From assembly GCA_033239525.1 (NCBI GenBank), contig BSYO01000010.1, positions 9,451,379-9,515,378 on the forward strand: a DNA stretch of 64,000 nt. The letters run 5' to 3'. This document shows, piece after piece, positions 21,613 to 31,592 of the stretch. The number at the start of each line of letters is the position of its first letter. The stretch's first letter is position 1. This stretch comes from Nepenthes gracilis. Lineage: Eukaryota; Streptophyta; Magnoliopsida; Caryophyllales; Nepenthaceae. Both the position numbers and the translations under genes were made by a program. Below the pieces are notes generated by a model. The model ran no database searches and was not told the DNA's origin. It saw only the letters and a list, made by a program, of their open reading frames with translations.

Positions 21613-22994
21613 CTGAGCTAACATGTGATCAGCCTCATCGAAAACAAGGATCTTCATGTAAACTAACGACAACTTCTTGTACGAGATCCATTTTTTTAAC
21701 TGTCCCTGGGGTCCCAATGACAATTTGGGTTGTAATAGGTGGTCGTTTAGAGATTGGTATATGAGCCGGGTCATTTAGTGATTCCTGAACCGCACTTTCT
21801 GCAGTAGTACCAGTGTACTTTGCCATTTTGTTCAGAACTTTCAAATTCTGCAGAACACAACGAATGCTTTTAGGAAGGAAATAAAGAAAGCTTTAACCAA
21901 AATATTGAACCCAAGCGCTAAGCTAAAGCACAATTTGGTAGGACAGAAATTATTTTCTGCACACAATAATGACCAATAGATTTTGATGGGCGAGTTTTAC
22001 CTCAAAATGTGTTGGATGGAAAAAGCTTTCCCTCCTTTGGTTATAAATTATACAAATAAATATCATTTTCGCAGCTTAAATTGAAAGGGGCGATGAAAAT
22101 TAAAAAGGGGATCAACGTGACCTGAAGAGCCAATTCTCTAGTCGGGCAAATACAGAGTGCCTGAGGAGCTTGCAGCTTGGGATCCACCCGGCTCAACATG
22201 CCGAGAACAAAGCAAGTGGTCTTCCCTGATCCATTGTGAGCTTGAGCTATCAAATTCTTGTGTGGAGGTGTCAATATCATAGGCAGCGTGATAGCTTGGA
22301 TCTTACTAGGCCTCTCAAATCCCATGGAGACATACAAACCTTTTAACAACTCGCCAGACAAGCTTAAGTCCTCAAATTTCGATGCCGACGTATACGGAGT
22401 ATCGCCAGCAGTAACCTACCGATCAAAATCAAACTTCACCAAATTAGCCAAAAAGACCTGGTCCAAGAGGGGGGAGGGAAAAAAACCTAGCTTTGCAAAA
22501 TGACCAATTAAACTCATAAACGGTAGCACACCGCTTGGATGCTGGAGTCCTCGGGATCATAAAGAGGCGGCTCAGGTTCACTAATTGTGAGAGAATCGAC
22601 GTTTAGATCAACAGTGAACTTGTTGCCGTCGGTTGGACCAGAAACAGCGTTCCAATCGTCTGCATCATCGTCCGCTTCATCGCCCCACGAACGCTTGACA
22701 TCCACCGCCGCCGAAGCCGTCGTAGTTGCCGTTGGCGGGTTCGCGGCGGTGGCGAGGATTTCTGTTGAGTCCGACATATTGATGACGACAGTGACGGTGA
22801 TAAAACAACAGAATCGGAAGAGAAACAACATAAAAAAACCGACAAGGGAAGAGGGATAGGGGGATTAGTCAGAGAGAGTCGACGGTGAGGGCTTGAGAAA
22901 GTGAGAGAACGAGAACGGCGAAGGCGAGCGGCGACAGCGAGAGAGAGTGCCTGAGATGATTAGGAGCAGATTTCCGAAAGTCTGCGAAGGGGAA

Positions 22995-23230
22995 GATAAG
23001 TGTCTGGGCCGTCCAGGTGTCTCAAAATTAAGGACCTAGATATTTCTTATTTTTTTATTTTGAAGATAAATTTCAATCGTCCATGTATTAAAATGCTCCG
23101 ACGGCCCAAATTTTAAATTAAGGGACGGACTTATTCTAACATTTAAAAAAATAATAAAAGAAAATCTGGGCCGTCAGTTTGACCCGGCGGCCCAAAGAGG
23201 CAAAACAGGGGATCTCTGAAATCCTGGATG
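22995..23230. repeat. Orphan arm related to the large inverted repeat at 26104/36220
   Basis: The sequence keeps the same order of landmarks as 35900-36185: TCTGGGCCGTCCA.GTGTCTC, TAGATATTT, AAGATAAATTTCAATCGTCCA, CGACGGCCC, then AAATCTGGGCCGTC, GGCGGCCCAAAG and GCAAAACAGGGGA. An internal part is deleted and there is no opposite arm nearby. It lies just upstream of the helicase start codon (22777), so it could affect or replace the promoter. Confidence 0.65.
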
Positions 23231-23399
23231 AAGAGCCGATAACCCTCAATCTAGCAAATCCTGTAAGCCAAGTAGAATTTGCTTCAGAGGAATTGCGGGT
23301 CTCCATCCACTGTCCTCGTTGAGAATCGACAGGCTCACAGTTCCGGAAGGATAGACATTTGGGTGGAAGAATCTTTGGGGGAATTTCCATCTCCAGATT

Positions 23400-24940
23400 T
23401 CCATCTCTCCATCTCTGTACACCAAAAGGTCTTCGGGAATTTATTTCTCATGGCCAGCCATCCCAAATTCCTCTCCGGAGATCTCCCAAAAGATCTCCGG
23501 CTTTCCATCTCTTCAAAAGTTGGACACAACAAACGTCTCCGGAAAACTTTCTATTTAGATGTCCGGTTACACACGTCTCCAGAAAGCCTCCCAGATTTTC
23601 CTCTAACAATTGCAAGGTCTCAATTCCACACCAGGATTTTCTCGTGCGTCAAAAGCAGCACGATCCTAGTGCCAACTCAGCTGGTTTTTGCCCAAACTGG
23701 CAATTCCTCTCCCAACTGCTCGCAAAAGCACTTCGTACACAAATCTCTCCGGATTTTCCTTCGGGCGCAGTCTCGGCTTTTCCCTAGCCGGCCTCAGGAT
23801 TTTTCCTGGCAGGTCTCCGAAAGTTTCCCCAAAAAGCTCTCCGGAGACCTCCATCTTCTCCAGAGATCTCATTTCTCTGGAGACCTTTATCCTTTCTAGA
23901 GATCTCATCACTCCGGAGACCTCCATTCCCTCTGGAGATCTCATCACTCCGGAGACCTCCTTGTTCTCAGCAGACCACCAATCTCTCCGGAGATCACATC
24001 ACCCTAGACCTCCATTCTCTCCGGAGATCTCATCACTCCGGAGACCTCCATGTTCCCCGGAGATCTCCATGTTCTCCGGAGACCACCATTCTCTCCGGAG
24101 ATCTTATCACTCCGGAGACCTCCATGTTCTTCGGAGATCTCATTTCCCCGGAGATCTCCATGTTCTTCGAGACCACCATTCTTTCCGGAGATCTCAGTCA
24201 CTCTGGAGACCTCCATGTTCTCCGGAGATCTCATTTCCAAGAGATCTCCATGTTCACCGGAGACCACCATTCTCTCCGGAAATCTCATCACTCCAGGAGA
24301 TCACCATCTTCACCGGGATCTCCATCTTCTCGGGGATCTCCATCTTCTCCGGATATCTCATCTCTCCGAAGACCACTATTCTCCCCGGAGATCTCATCAC
24401 TCCGGAGACCTCCACGATCTTCGGAGATCTCATTTCCCATAGATCTCCATGTTCTCCGGAGACCACCATTCTCTCCGGAGATCTCATCATTCCGGAGACC
24501 TCCATGTTCTCCGGAGATCTCATTTCCCCAGAGATCTCCATGTTCTCTCGGAGACCTCCATTTTCTCCGAGATCTCATCATTCCGGAGACCTCCATGTTC
24601 TCCGGAGATCTCATTTCCCCAGAGATCTCCATGTTCTTCGGAGACCACCATTCTCTCCGGAAATCTCATCTCTCCGGAGATCAGCATCTTCTCCGGAGAT
24701 CTCCATCTTCTCCGGATATCTCATCTCTCCGGAGACCACCATTCTCTCCGGAGATCTCATCACTCCGGAGACCTCCATGTTCTCCGGAGATCTCATTTAC
24801 CCAAGGATCTCCATCTTCTCCGGAGTTCTCATCTCTCCGCAGACCTCCATCTTTTCCGGAGATCTCATCAATCCTGAGACCTTCATTCCCCCTGGAATTT
24901 CATCACTCCGAATTTGCCGCCTAGAAAATTCCACTCCGGA
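23400..24940. repeat. CTCCGGAG / AGATCTC minisatellite
   Basis: From about 23830 to 24920 the sequence is built from short units of the form TCTCCGGAGATCTCATCACT and CCGGAGACCTCCATGTTC, with roughly thirty TCCGGA cores. Each core is a palindrome (CTCCGGAG, often TCTCCGGAGA), so the array can form many small hairpins. The region 23400-23830 contains the same motif more sparsely and looks like the degenerate edge. A 420-codon open frame (23688-24950, plus strand) is a by-product of the repeat. No gene is supported. Confidence 0.9.
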
Positions 24941-24950
24941 ATCCATTTGA

Positions 24951-25400
24951 GGCCACATGGCCGGATGCGGCGAATACAACAATGTAGCCAAACCCAACAT
25001 AACGGCCTTTGTTGATAGTCTTCCACTTCTTCGACTTAAGCCTGTACCAAGATGTTACGCTGGGGGCTTTGCCCTTCAACTCCCACATAATTGAGGCTAT
25101 CCAACATTCTCAGAAAAGCCTGTGAATTGTTAACCTTGTAACTCAAGTGGATATAAGTGACAAGGCCTGATGGTGGTAAGAAAATCAATTCAATCATCAA
25201 GCCCAAAGAACATGGCACGCCATCTACTTTGAACACCGACGATGATTCCAAGCAGAATCCATGTAAGTTTTGCATGTATCACACTTATTGCTTAAATCAT
25301 GTTTAATTAATAGTATAATCATTTTATCTACTCATACTACTGTTTGCATCATTGCATATTTTTGTGTGATCTAGACTGCCTAAGTTAGGTGAATTTTCAT
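24951..25400. other. Unidentified spacer
   Basis: A minus-strand frame of 79 codons (25275-25036; reads SLNYVGVEGQSPQRNILVQA at its end) is open, but I recognise no family and see no supporting splice structure. Nothing else is visible. Confidence 0.35.
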
Positions 25401-26103
25401 TCACCTTTCAACAAACCTTTGTTCCAAACCAAGAGGCCCAGAGATGGGGGAATTTAAACCTTGGTTCCGTACTGAGCGGCCCCTGTGAGGTCGGATTTGA
25501 ACTTCGGTCCCGTCACCGAACGGCCTATGCATAGTCGAATTTAAAAACTTAGGGGACTTTTTAGCATGAGTGCAGCGACCACCTCCAAAAGAGTGAGCAA
25601 CATCGGTCAACAACGGTCAACAACAGACTAGGACCAAACGCATGAATGCCACAACGTCATTTAATAGGACTGAGCGCCGACGGGTACATGCAAACCACGG
25701 CCTAGGCTAGTAAAAACCCGACGACAATAGCCTCAAGGTTTAGCCGGCAACAACCATTTTATCAGTGTTACGACCTCCTCCTGGTAGAGGTGAGCGCAAC
25801 TAATTAGACACACATGTAAAACCTCAACAACAGTGACCGCAAGGTTTAGACGGTATTGGAAAATATCACATAAAATATTGTATAATTTGTAATTTTATTT
25901 TCTTGTCCATATTTCTTTTATTCACTTTCCCGTTTCTCTCTTGTATTTTTCCTTTCCGTTTTTGTTCTTTTATTTCCATATTTTGCCTTGTATTTTGGTG
26001 TATAAAGAGTTGCTTTGAGGGCTATGTAAACATTGAACCGGAATGAATAAAATTGCTGGCGTCCGTTATCTTCATCATTGCGTCCTGAGCACACCTCCCC
26101 CAT
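25401..26103. other. LTR-like retrotransposon debris
   Basis: The segment has LTR-like composition: an internally repeated CCTCAA..AAGGTTTA.(A/C)CGG motif (25730 and 25835), TATTGGAAAATATCACATAA at about 25854, a TATA-like GTGTATAAAGAG at about 26000 and a GAATGAATAAAATTGC signal near 26042. No partner LTR is present and the right side is cut by the inverted-repeat element at 26104. Class uncertain; copia-like at best. Confidence 0.35.
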
Positions 26104-27199
26104 GGATTCGGGGATGCTGCTTCGCCTGGCCAAGCAGCGTCCCCTGCTTTTCCCCTTTCGGCCGTCGGATCAAACCGACGTTAACCAAATAAATTTTAAA
26201 ATTTATTTTAAATTTGGGCTGTCGGTTTTAATTCTAATGATCCGACGGCCCCTATTTCGACATAATATGTCCCGTCGAATCTTTGATACGTGGACGGTCG
26301 AGATTAATCTTCGAAATAAAAAAAAAAGAAATATCTAGGCCGTCGATTTCGAGACACGTGGACGGCCTAGATATGATTTTTGACAATTAGCTAAATTGCC
26401 CCCAAATTTCAAATTCCCTCCTCTCTCACTTTCACTCTCGTCACTCTCACAACGAACCCTAATCTCCTCACCATCTCTCACTTTCTCAAACATTCTACCC
26501 TATCATCTCCGTTCTGAAGACCCTAATCCTCGTCGTCGCCGCTCTCTGCGAATCTTAGTCATCGAACGGCAGGGACCGGAGAACTTTTGCCGGCACTCAT
26601 CAGCAACCTTTCATACCGACGATTTGTACATTCTTGAGAAAACTGAGAGGTCAAAGAGCAGGTAAAATTTATTTTTTCGTGACTATTTGTAGTTTTTTTT
26701 TGTTTTGCGAAATCTGAAAAAAAATATATATTTTCTCGAATCTAGGTGTACAGCTGAAACTACATTTGTTTCATTAATAGAATTTTTTTTTCCATTACTA
26801 AGTTAAAAAAAAAAAGTACCGGTACGTTGTGTGTGTGTTTGCTGTGCACAAAAATTGTGTATACAAAATAAGGGTGTGTTCTTTGTGGCATTCCACATTA
26901 CCCGATCCATGTTTTGTTTATAGAAAATCTGAGCCGTCGGATGACATTTGGAATAATTTTTTTTGGTATAAAAGGAGAGAATGAAGAAAATAAAAATTAA
27001 AATATGGTAAAATTTATATGTATTTTTAGTAATCTTGATATAATTAGTAGATATATAAAAAAATATTTCTCATAAGGAAAAAAATTTAAAATAAAACTTT
27101 GATTATTTAAAATTTTATTTACTTTTAGATTAAAAAAATATTAAGTTTATCTTTTAATATTTTATGGGTTTTAAAATTTTAAAAAATTATATTGAAACT
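26104..27199 (+). repeat. Left terminal inverted repeat with exon-like segment
   Basis: The outer 250 bases are rich in CCGTCGGAT / GACGGCCC motifs that can pair with each other. From about 26396 a pyrimidine-rich leader leads into an open stretch (MPPNFKFPPLSLSL ... LEKTERSKSR) ending in AGAGCAG|GTAAAATTT, a good 5' splice site at about 26662. The remainder is AT-rich. The right arm has the same parts in mirror orientation, so both arms could start transcripts pointing inward. Confidence 0.75.
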
Positions 27200-27757
27200 T
27201 AGATGCAAAGCATTCGCGCATGTCCCAAGAGACGAAATGACGAAATTGGAGCCAAAGACGATACAGTGCGTCTTTCTGGGCTATGGAGATGATGAGTTGG
27301 GTTACAGATTTTATGATCCAGCTACCAAGAAACTTGTCCGGTCAAGAGATGTAACCTTTGATGAGACTGAGACGATTGAAGACATTGGTAGAAAGGCAAA
27401 TTGTAATGATGAGTAGACAGACAAAGTATCGAAAATGTCCATCATGTATCATTGGAAGTCAATAACTGTGGTCCTGAAGCAGTTGAGGATACTGGAGAGG
27501 AGGTTATGGTGCCTGATGATGATCAGGATGAAGCCATCCCTCAACTGGCCGAAGATGTTACGGTTAGACGATCCTCTCGGAACAGACGACCGTCCGTTCA
27601 TCTGTCCCCCAGTGAATATGTTATGCTTACTGATGCCGGAGAGCCTGAAGACTATGAAGAGGCTGTGAATGGCGAAAGCAAGGAGAAATGGCTGGAGGCC
27701 ATGAAGGATAAGATGAGTTCTTTTCATGAGAACCATACTTTTGACCTTGTTAAAGCT
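27192..27757 (+). pseudogene. Ty1/copia pol fragment (integrase–RT linker region)
   Basis: The plus-strand frame reads KAFAHVPRDEMTKLEPKTIQ, CVFLGYGDDELGYRFYDPAT, KKLVRSRDVTFDETETIEDI and a stop, then in a shifted frame VRRSSRNRRPSVHLSPSEYV, AVNGESKEKWLEAMKDKMSS and FHENHTFDLV. This is the well-known segment of copia polyproteins between integrase core and reverse transcriptase (GCRAFVHVPKDERSKLDPK type). RT itself is missing. It begins exactly where the left inverted repeat ends, so it was probably trapped within the element. Confidence 0.85.
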
Positions 27758-28116
27758 TTTGGGCTGTTTCGACGCATGTTTCTTGTGCTATAAAGGCACT
27801 TGTTACACTCAATGTATTCTGGATATATTGGCCGATATATTGCGCTATACTTTCAATGTGAAGACATATTATAATTTTATCACGATATTAAAAAATATTA
27901 GTATTTACGGCCTAATATTTTCCCTTGAAATTATTTTGTTCTCCTTCATATGCTCAGCCCTGCACTTTCTTCTCTTCTTTTTTTCTGTTTATTATCCCAA
28001 ACTGTTAAAAAAATCCATTGACATTCAAATATTTTTTCCTTTATTTATAATTGTCTTGTACCGTTGTCTAAAATTCAACATGTCAATAATTGTATTTTCT
28101 TAATGATATTTAATTT

Positions 28117-29367
28117 TTATTGTTGAGTTTTTGCTAGAATTAATTTTATTGCTCGTTACTTTTGCTATTTTGTTACTTGCTAGCATAATAATTATTGTTG
28201 TAGTGCTAATTCCTTTTCATAAAATTAACTAAAACCATTTAAATATGCAAAATATGTTTAATAAATAACTTAGTTTTAATGTGGTCACGGAAAAATATTT
28301 TGTGTTCAATATGGTTGATACTGGTACCAATATTTTAAAATTCAACTTGTTCGTAATTGTATTTTCTTAGTGATATTTGTTTTGTATCGTTGAGTTATTG
28401 CTAGAATTAATTTTATTCCTTGCTACTTTTGCCATTTTGTTACTTGCTAGTATAATATTGTCATTATAGTGCTAATTCCTTTTAATACATTTGGCTAAAA
28501 CCATTTAAATATGTAAAATATGCTTTGTAGATAACTTAGTTTTGATGTGGCATGGAGAAAATATTTTGTGTCCAATACAGTTAATACTGGTACCAATATT
28601 TTAATCCATGCTTTGATGCAATCAAAAAGACGATTTAGGCTATCATTGTAAGACTGATTTCTTATACAAGAAGGGGGGATTTATCAAACATGCAGGTTAT
28701 CTTGTCTTTGCATTTCTCATTACATCTATTAATTTTATTCCTCGTTACTTTTGTCTATTTTGTTACTTGCTAACATAATTAGTGTTATTATAGTGCTAAT
28801 TCCTTTGAATACAATTGATTAAAACCATTTAAATATGCAAATATGTTTAGTAGATAACTTAGTTTTGATGTGATCATGGAGAAAATATTTTGTGTCCAAT
28901 ATGACGGATACTGGTACCAATATTTTAATCCATGCCTGAAATGTGATCAAAAAGATGGTTCAGGCTATCATTGTAAGAATGACGTCTGATACAAGATGAG
29001 GGGATCTATCAAACATGCAGGTTTTCTTTTGTCTTTTCATTTCCCATTACTTATATTAATTTTATTTCTCATTACTTTTGTCATTTAGTTACTATCTAGC
29101 ATAATAAATGTTATTATAGTACTAATTCCTTTGAATACAATTAACTAAAACTATTTAAATATGCATAATATGTTTAGCAGGTAGCTTACTGATGTGGTCA
29201 CGAAGAAAACATTTGGTATCCAATACGACCAATACTAGTACTGATATTTTAATTTATGTATATAATACAATAAAAAAGACGGTTTAGGCTATCATTTTAA
29301 GACTGATTTCTTATACAAGAAGGTGGGGGAATTTATCAAACATGCAGGATTTCTTTTGTCTTTGCAG
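28117..29367 (+). repeat. Tandem repeat of a DUF1218 intron end, about four units
   Basis: The landmark AAAACCATTTAAATATG recurs at about 28231, 28497, 28821 and 29147 (last with one change), giving steps of 266, 324 and 326 bases. Units include GGTACCAATATTTTAATCCATG, a GGCTATCATTGTAAGA block and ATCAAACATGCAGGTT.TCTT. The last unit ends in the functional-looking acceptor TTTGTCTTTGCAG before the DUF1218 exon, so acceptor-like sequence was multiplied along with the intron. Confidence 0.75.
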
Positions 29368-29681
29368 TTCTCCTGCTGTTGGGTGGTGCCGCCCTCAATG
29401 ACCGACATACTATGGACAGCATGTACTCTGGCTACTATTGCTATGTCGTGAACCAAGGCGTGTTTGCTGGGGCTGCTGTTTTGTCCCTTGTCTGTATTGC
29501 CCTCGGAATCCTCTATTACCTCACCTTAACTTCTGGGAAGAGCCAAGACGGTCAATGGAGTGGCAGCCCTGGTGTTCCTACTTAGAGTGGCATTGCTATG
29601 GGACAACCCCAGATCCCTCCCACTGCTCAAGGCCTTATCTTTGTACACGAAGATACATACATCAGGCAACACTTTACATGA
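29368..29681 (+). pseudogene. Last exon of a DUF1218 membrane protein gene, with nonsense codon
   Basis: DUF1218 proteins are plant-specific four-helix membrane proteins; some affect secondary-wall lignin. After the acceptor CTTTGCAG at 29367 the frame reads LLLGGAALNDRHTMDSMYSG, YYCYVVNQGVFAGAAVLSL, VCIALGILYYLTLTSGKSQD and GQWSGSPGVPT, then TAG at 29583-29585. The same frame continues after it with SGIAMGQPQIPPTAQ and VHEDTYIRQHFT, then TGA (29679-29681). The family normally has Gln or a similar residue at the stop position, so a CAG to TAG change is likely. The earlier exons are not found in the window; only the 3' end was captured. Confidence 0.8.
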
Positions 29682-31592
29682 TCGTTGATTCTGGGTGGTT
29701 TTTTGGTTCACAAGCTTCAATTTTTGGCTGGAAAACTATAAAGAGAAACAAATTTTGTTACAGAAGGTTATGAAAATAGAGTGAAGTTTATTTGGGGGTT
29801 GGATTTGTTCTAGTAGTTCTACATATTTTTACCGCTTTGTTTAGCTAGAACTGAAGGACTGGAAATATTCTGGGGCTGATGAGACTGTTTAAAGGGAAGC
29901 TAATGTGTACAGAAGTCTCTAAGGGAAGGGGGAAATCCCGTGCAAATGTGTTTTTTTTTTTCTTTTTGATTAAGCTCTGCATGCTGGTTAATTCAGCCAC
30001 GAACTAACATGTTTTTTCAAAGTAGGAAAGAAAGAACTATCTTGGTTTCCGAGTCTCCTTTAATTTTCAGAAACAAGTTTGCAGAGGCTCCTCGGATTTT
30101 TCCATGATTTCTGTTCTTTCCTTTCATCCCTGTACTAGCACTTCAAAGTATGGGCCAAACAGTTGGTTTTTCTTGTCAGCCTATCAACTACATGGTTTCT
30201 CTTGCATTTCCTTTTAAAGGTATTCCTGGGTAAAGTATGGGTGAAAGAATTGGTTTTTCTAGTCAGCCTATCAACTACGCGGTTTCTCTTGCATTTCTTT
30301 TTAGAGCTATCCCTGAGTAGAGGGACATGTTTTAGGAATGTTGTTTTAGTGTTAACACTTAAAAAGTAAGGGGAAAGAACTGGTTTTTTAACCGGCCTAT
30401 GAATTTTATGATTTATTGGAGAACTTTTTATTTTTTTGAGAAGGGAATGAGCCTTTTTATTCACCATTTCAGCAACATAGATAACTAAAAATCATTCATT
30501 AATTTATACATACGGTAGGCCTATTAATTTATATGGATAAATAAAACGTTATGTTGTGATTATAAGAGGTAGGTTTTAGATATGTTGCTTTAGTGTGAGC
30601 ACTTGAAAGTAGGGGGAAAGAATTGGATTTTTAGTCGACCTATAAACGTCCGTTTCTTTTAGAGCCATGCATTCAGAAGAAGAGAACTTTTTTGAGGGGG
30701 AGGGGGGAATGAGCCTTTGAGCAATGACTGAAATTTATTCATCAATCTATACTACTGGGTTTAGCCCCTGCCAACTGATCAAAGCCTAACATCTCTTGTT
30801 AAAGTGAGTTGTTAAAAAAATACTGTTACTTAATACTTGACTGTTTTCCTTTGTTCACGTGGCTCATACACCTAAAAATACTGATTTGAGAGAAAGAGAG
30901 AGAGTATTGTATTTTCTTTTGGTTCTCCACTGAAGCACGCTTTCCCATATCCAATTCTTCGAGCTTTCTTCTCCTCATATTTTTTTAGAGCCTTAGCTTT
31001 TAATTGAATTATAATAATTGAGAGGTCAATATCAGAAGATGAGAGAGTGTTGGTAGTCCAAAAAAGGATTCAAAATCTTACACTAATGTAAATATTTTTG
31101 TCAGGTGCAATAGACTATATTTTTGCCAGGTACAATAGACTATATTTTTACCAGGTACAATAGACAATGCAGCTGCAGAGCCCTCCTTACATTACAATTC
31201 TTTAGGCTGATGATGAGCTTCTTCCCCAAAGTCACAACTAAGTGACAAGAAACCGACCGAAACACTAAATGGAGAAACCATTCCTCTTTTTCTCTTGACA
31301 ACTTGAAAAAATTTAAATCTTCTCTCTGCCAAAAAGAAAAAGAAAAAAAAAATTGTAGATGGAAGAGTGTTAAGCAGCATCTTCTCCTCCACTATACAAA
31401 ATAAAAATGTTGTAGCATCGACGATAAGATTCACATGTATAACATGCCCATTGTAAACGCTTGATGACCATAGAAACAGCACAACAAATAATCATGTATA
31501 CAAATAATCCGAAGAACCACAGATATCTATATACATCTTTAACTTTGTAGAATTCCTGCCAGCTATATAGAGTTTTCTTAAGAGAACAACCT
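29682..31592. other. Spacer with tandem repeats inside the TIR element
   Basis: 3' flank of the DUF1218 exon, followed at about 30155-30680 by a degenerate tandem repeat (GGTTTTTCT.GTCAGCCTATC and GGTTTCTCTTGCATTTC recur at about 90-base steps, then more loosely). The minus-strand frame 30467-30135 is only this repeat in translation (KRKCKRN.VVDRLTRKTN). The rest is AT-rich with no gene seen. Confidence 0.55.

Larger units (their letters stand above)
13786..22777 (-). pseudogene. RH38: DEAD-box RNA helicase, LOS4/RH38 type, 5' part only
   Basis: Relative of plant LOS4/RH38 (Dbp5/DDX19 group), an ATPase that remodels mRNPs at the nuclear pore during mRNA export. Exons on the minus strand: 22532-22777 (MSDSTEIL, then an acidic N-terminus with KRSWGDEADDD), 22122-22415 (VTAGDTPYTSASKFEDL, Q motif GFERPSKIQA, Walker A AQAHNGSGKTT, motif Ia PTRELALQ), 21613-21847 (VIGTPGTVKK; DEAD motif VFDEADHMLAQ) and 13786-13851 (DGFRDDSLRIMNEIKRN). 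The motif III region and the whole helicase C-terminal domain are missing beyond 13201. Exon 3 contains one extra A in an A7 run (near 21692), which shifts the frame before DEAD. Exon 3 ends with a GC donor. Intron 3 is about 7.8 kb because a retrotransposon sits in it. Truncation plus frameshift argue for a pseudogene. Confidence 0.85.

Noticed and set aside
23688..24950. 420-codon plus-strand open frame rich in SPEISSLRRPPCSPEIS
   Set aside because: It is the minisatellite read in translation; several other frames over the same repeat are open too, and there is no start context or splice structure.
26095..26103. Target-site duplication for the inverted-repeat element
   Set aside because: CTCCCCCAT on the left and TTGGTTTTC on the right do not match, so none is claimed.
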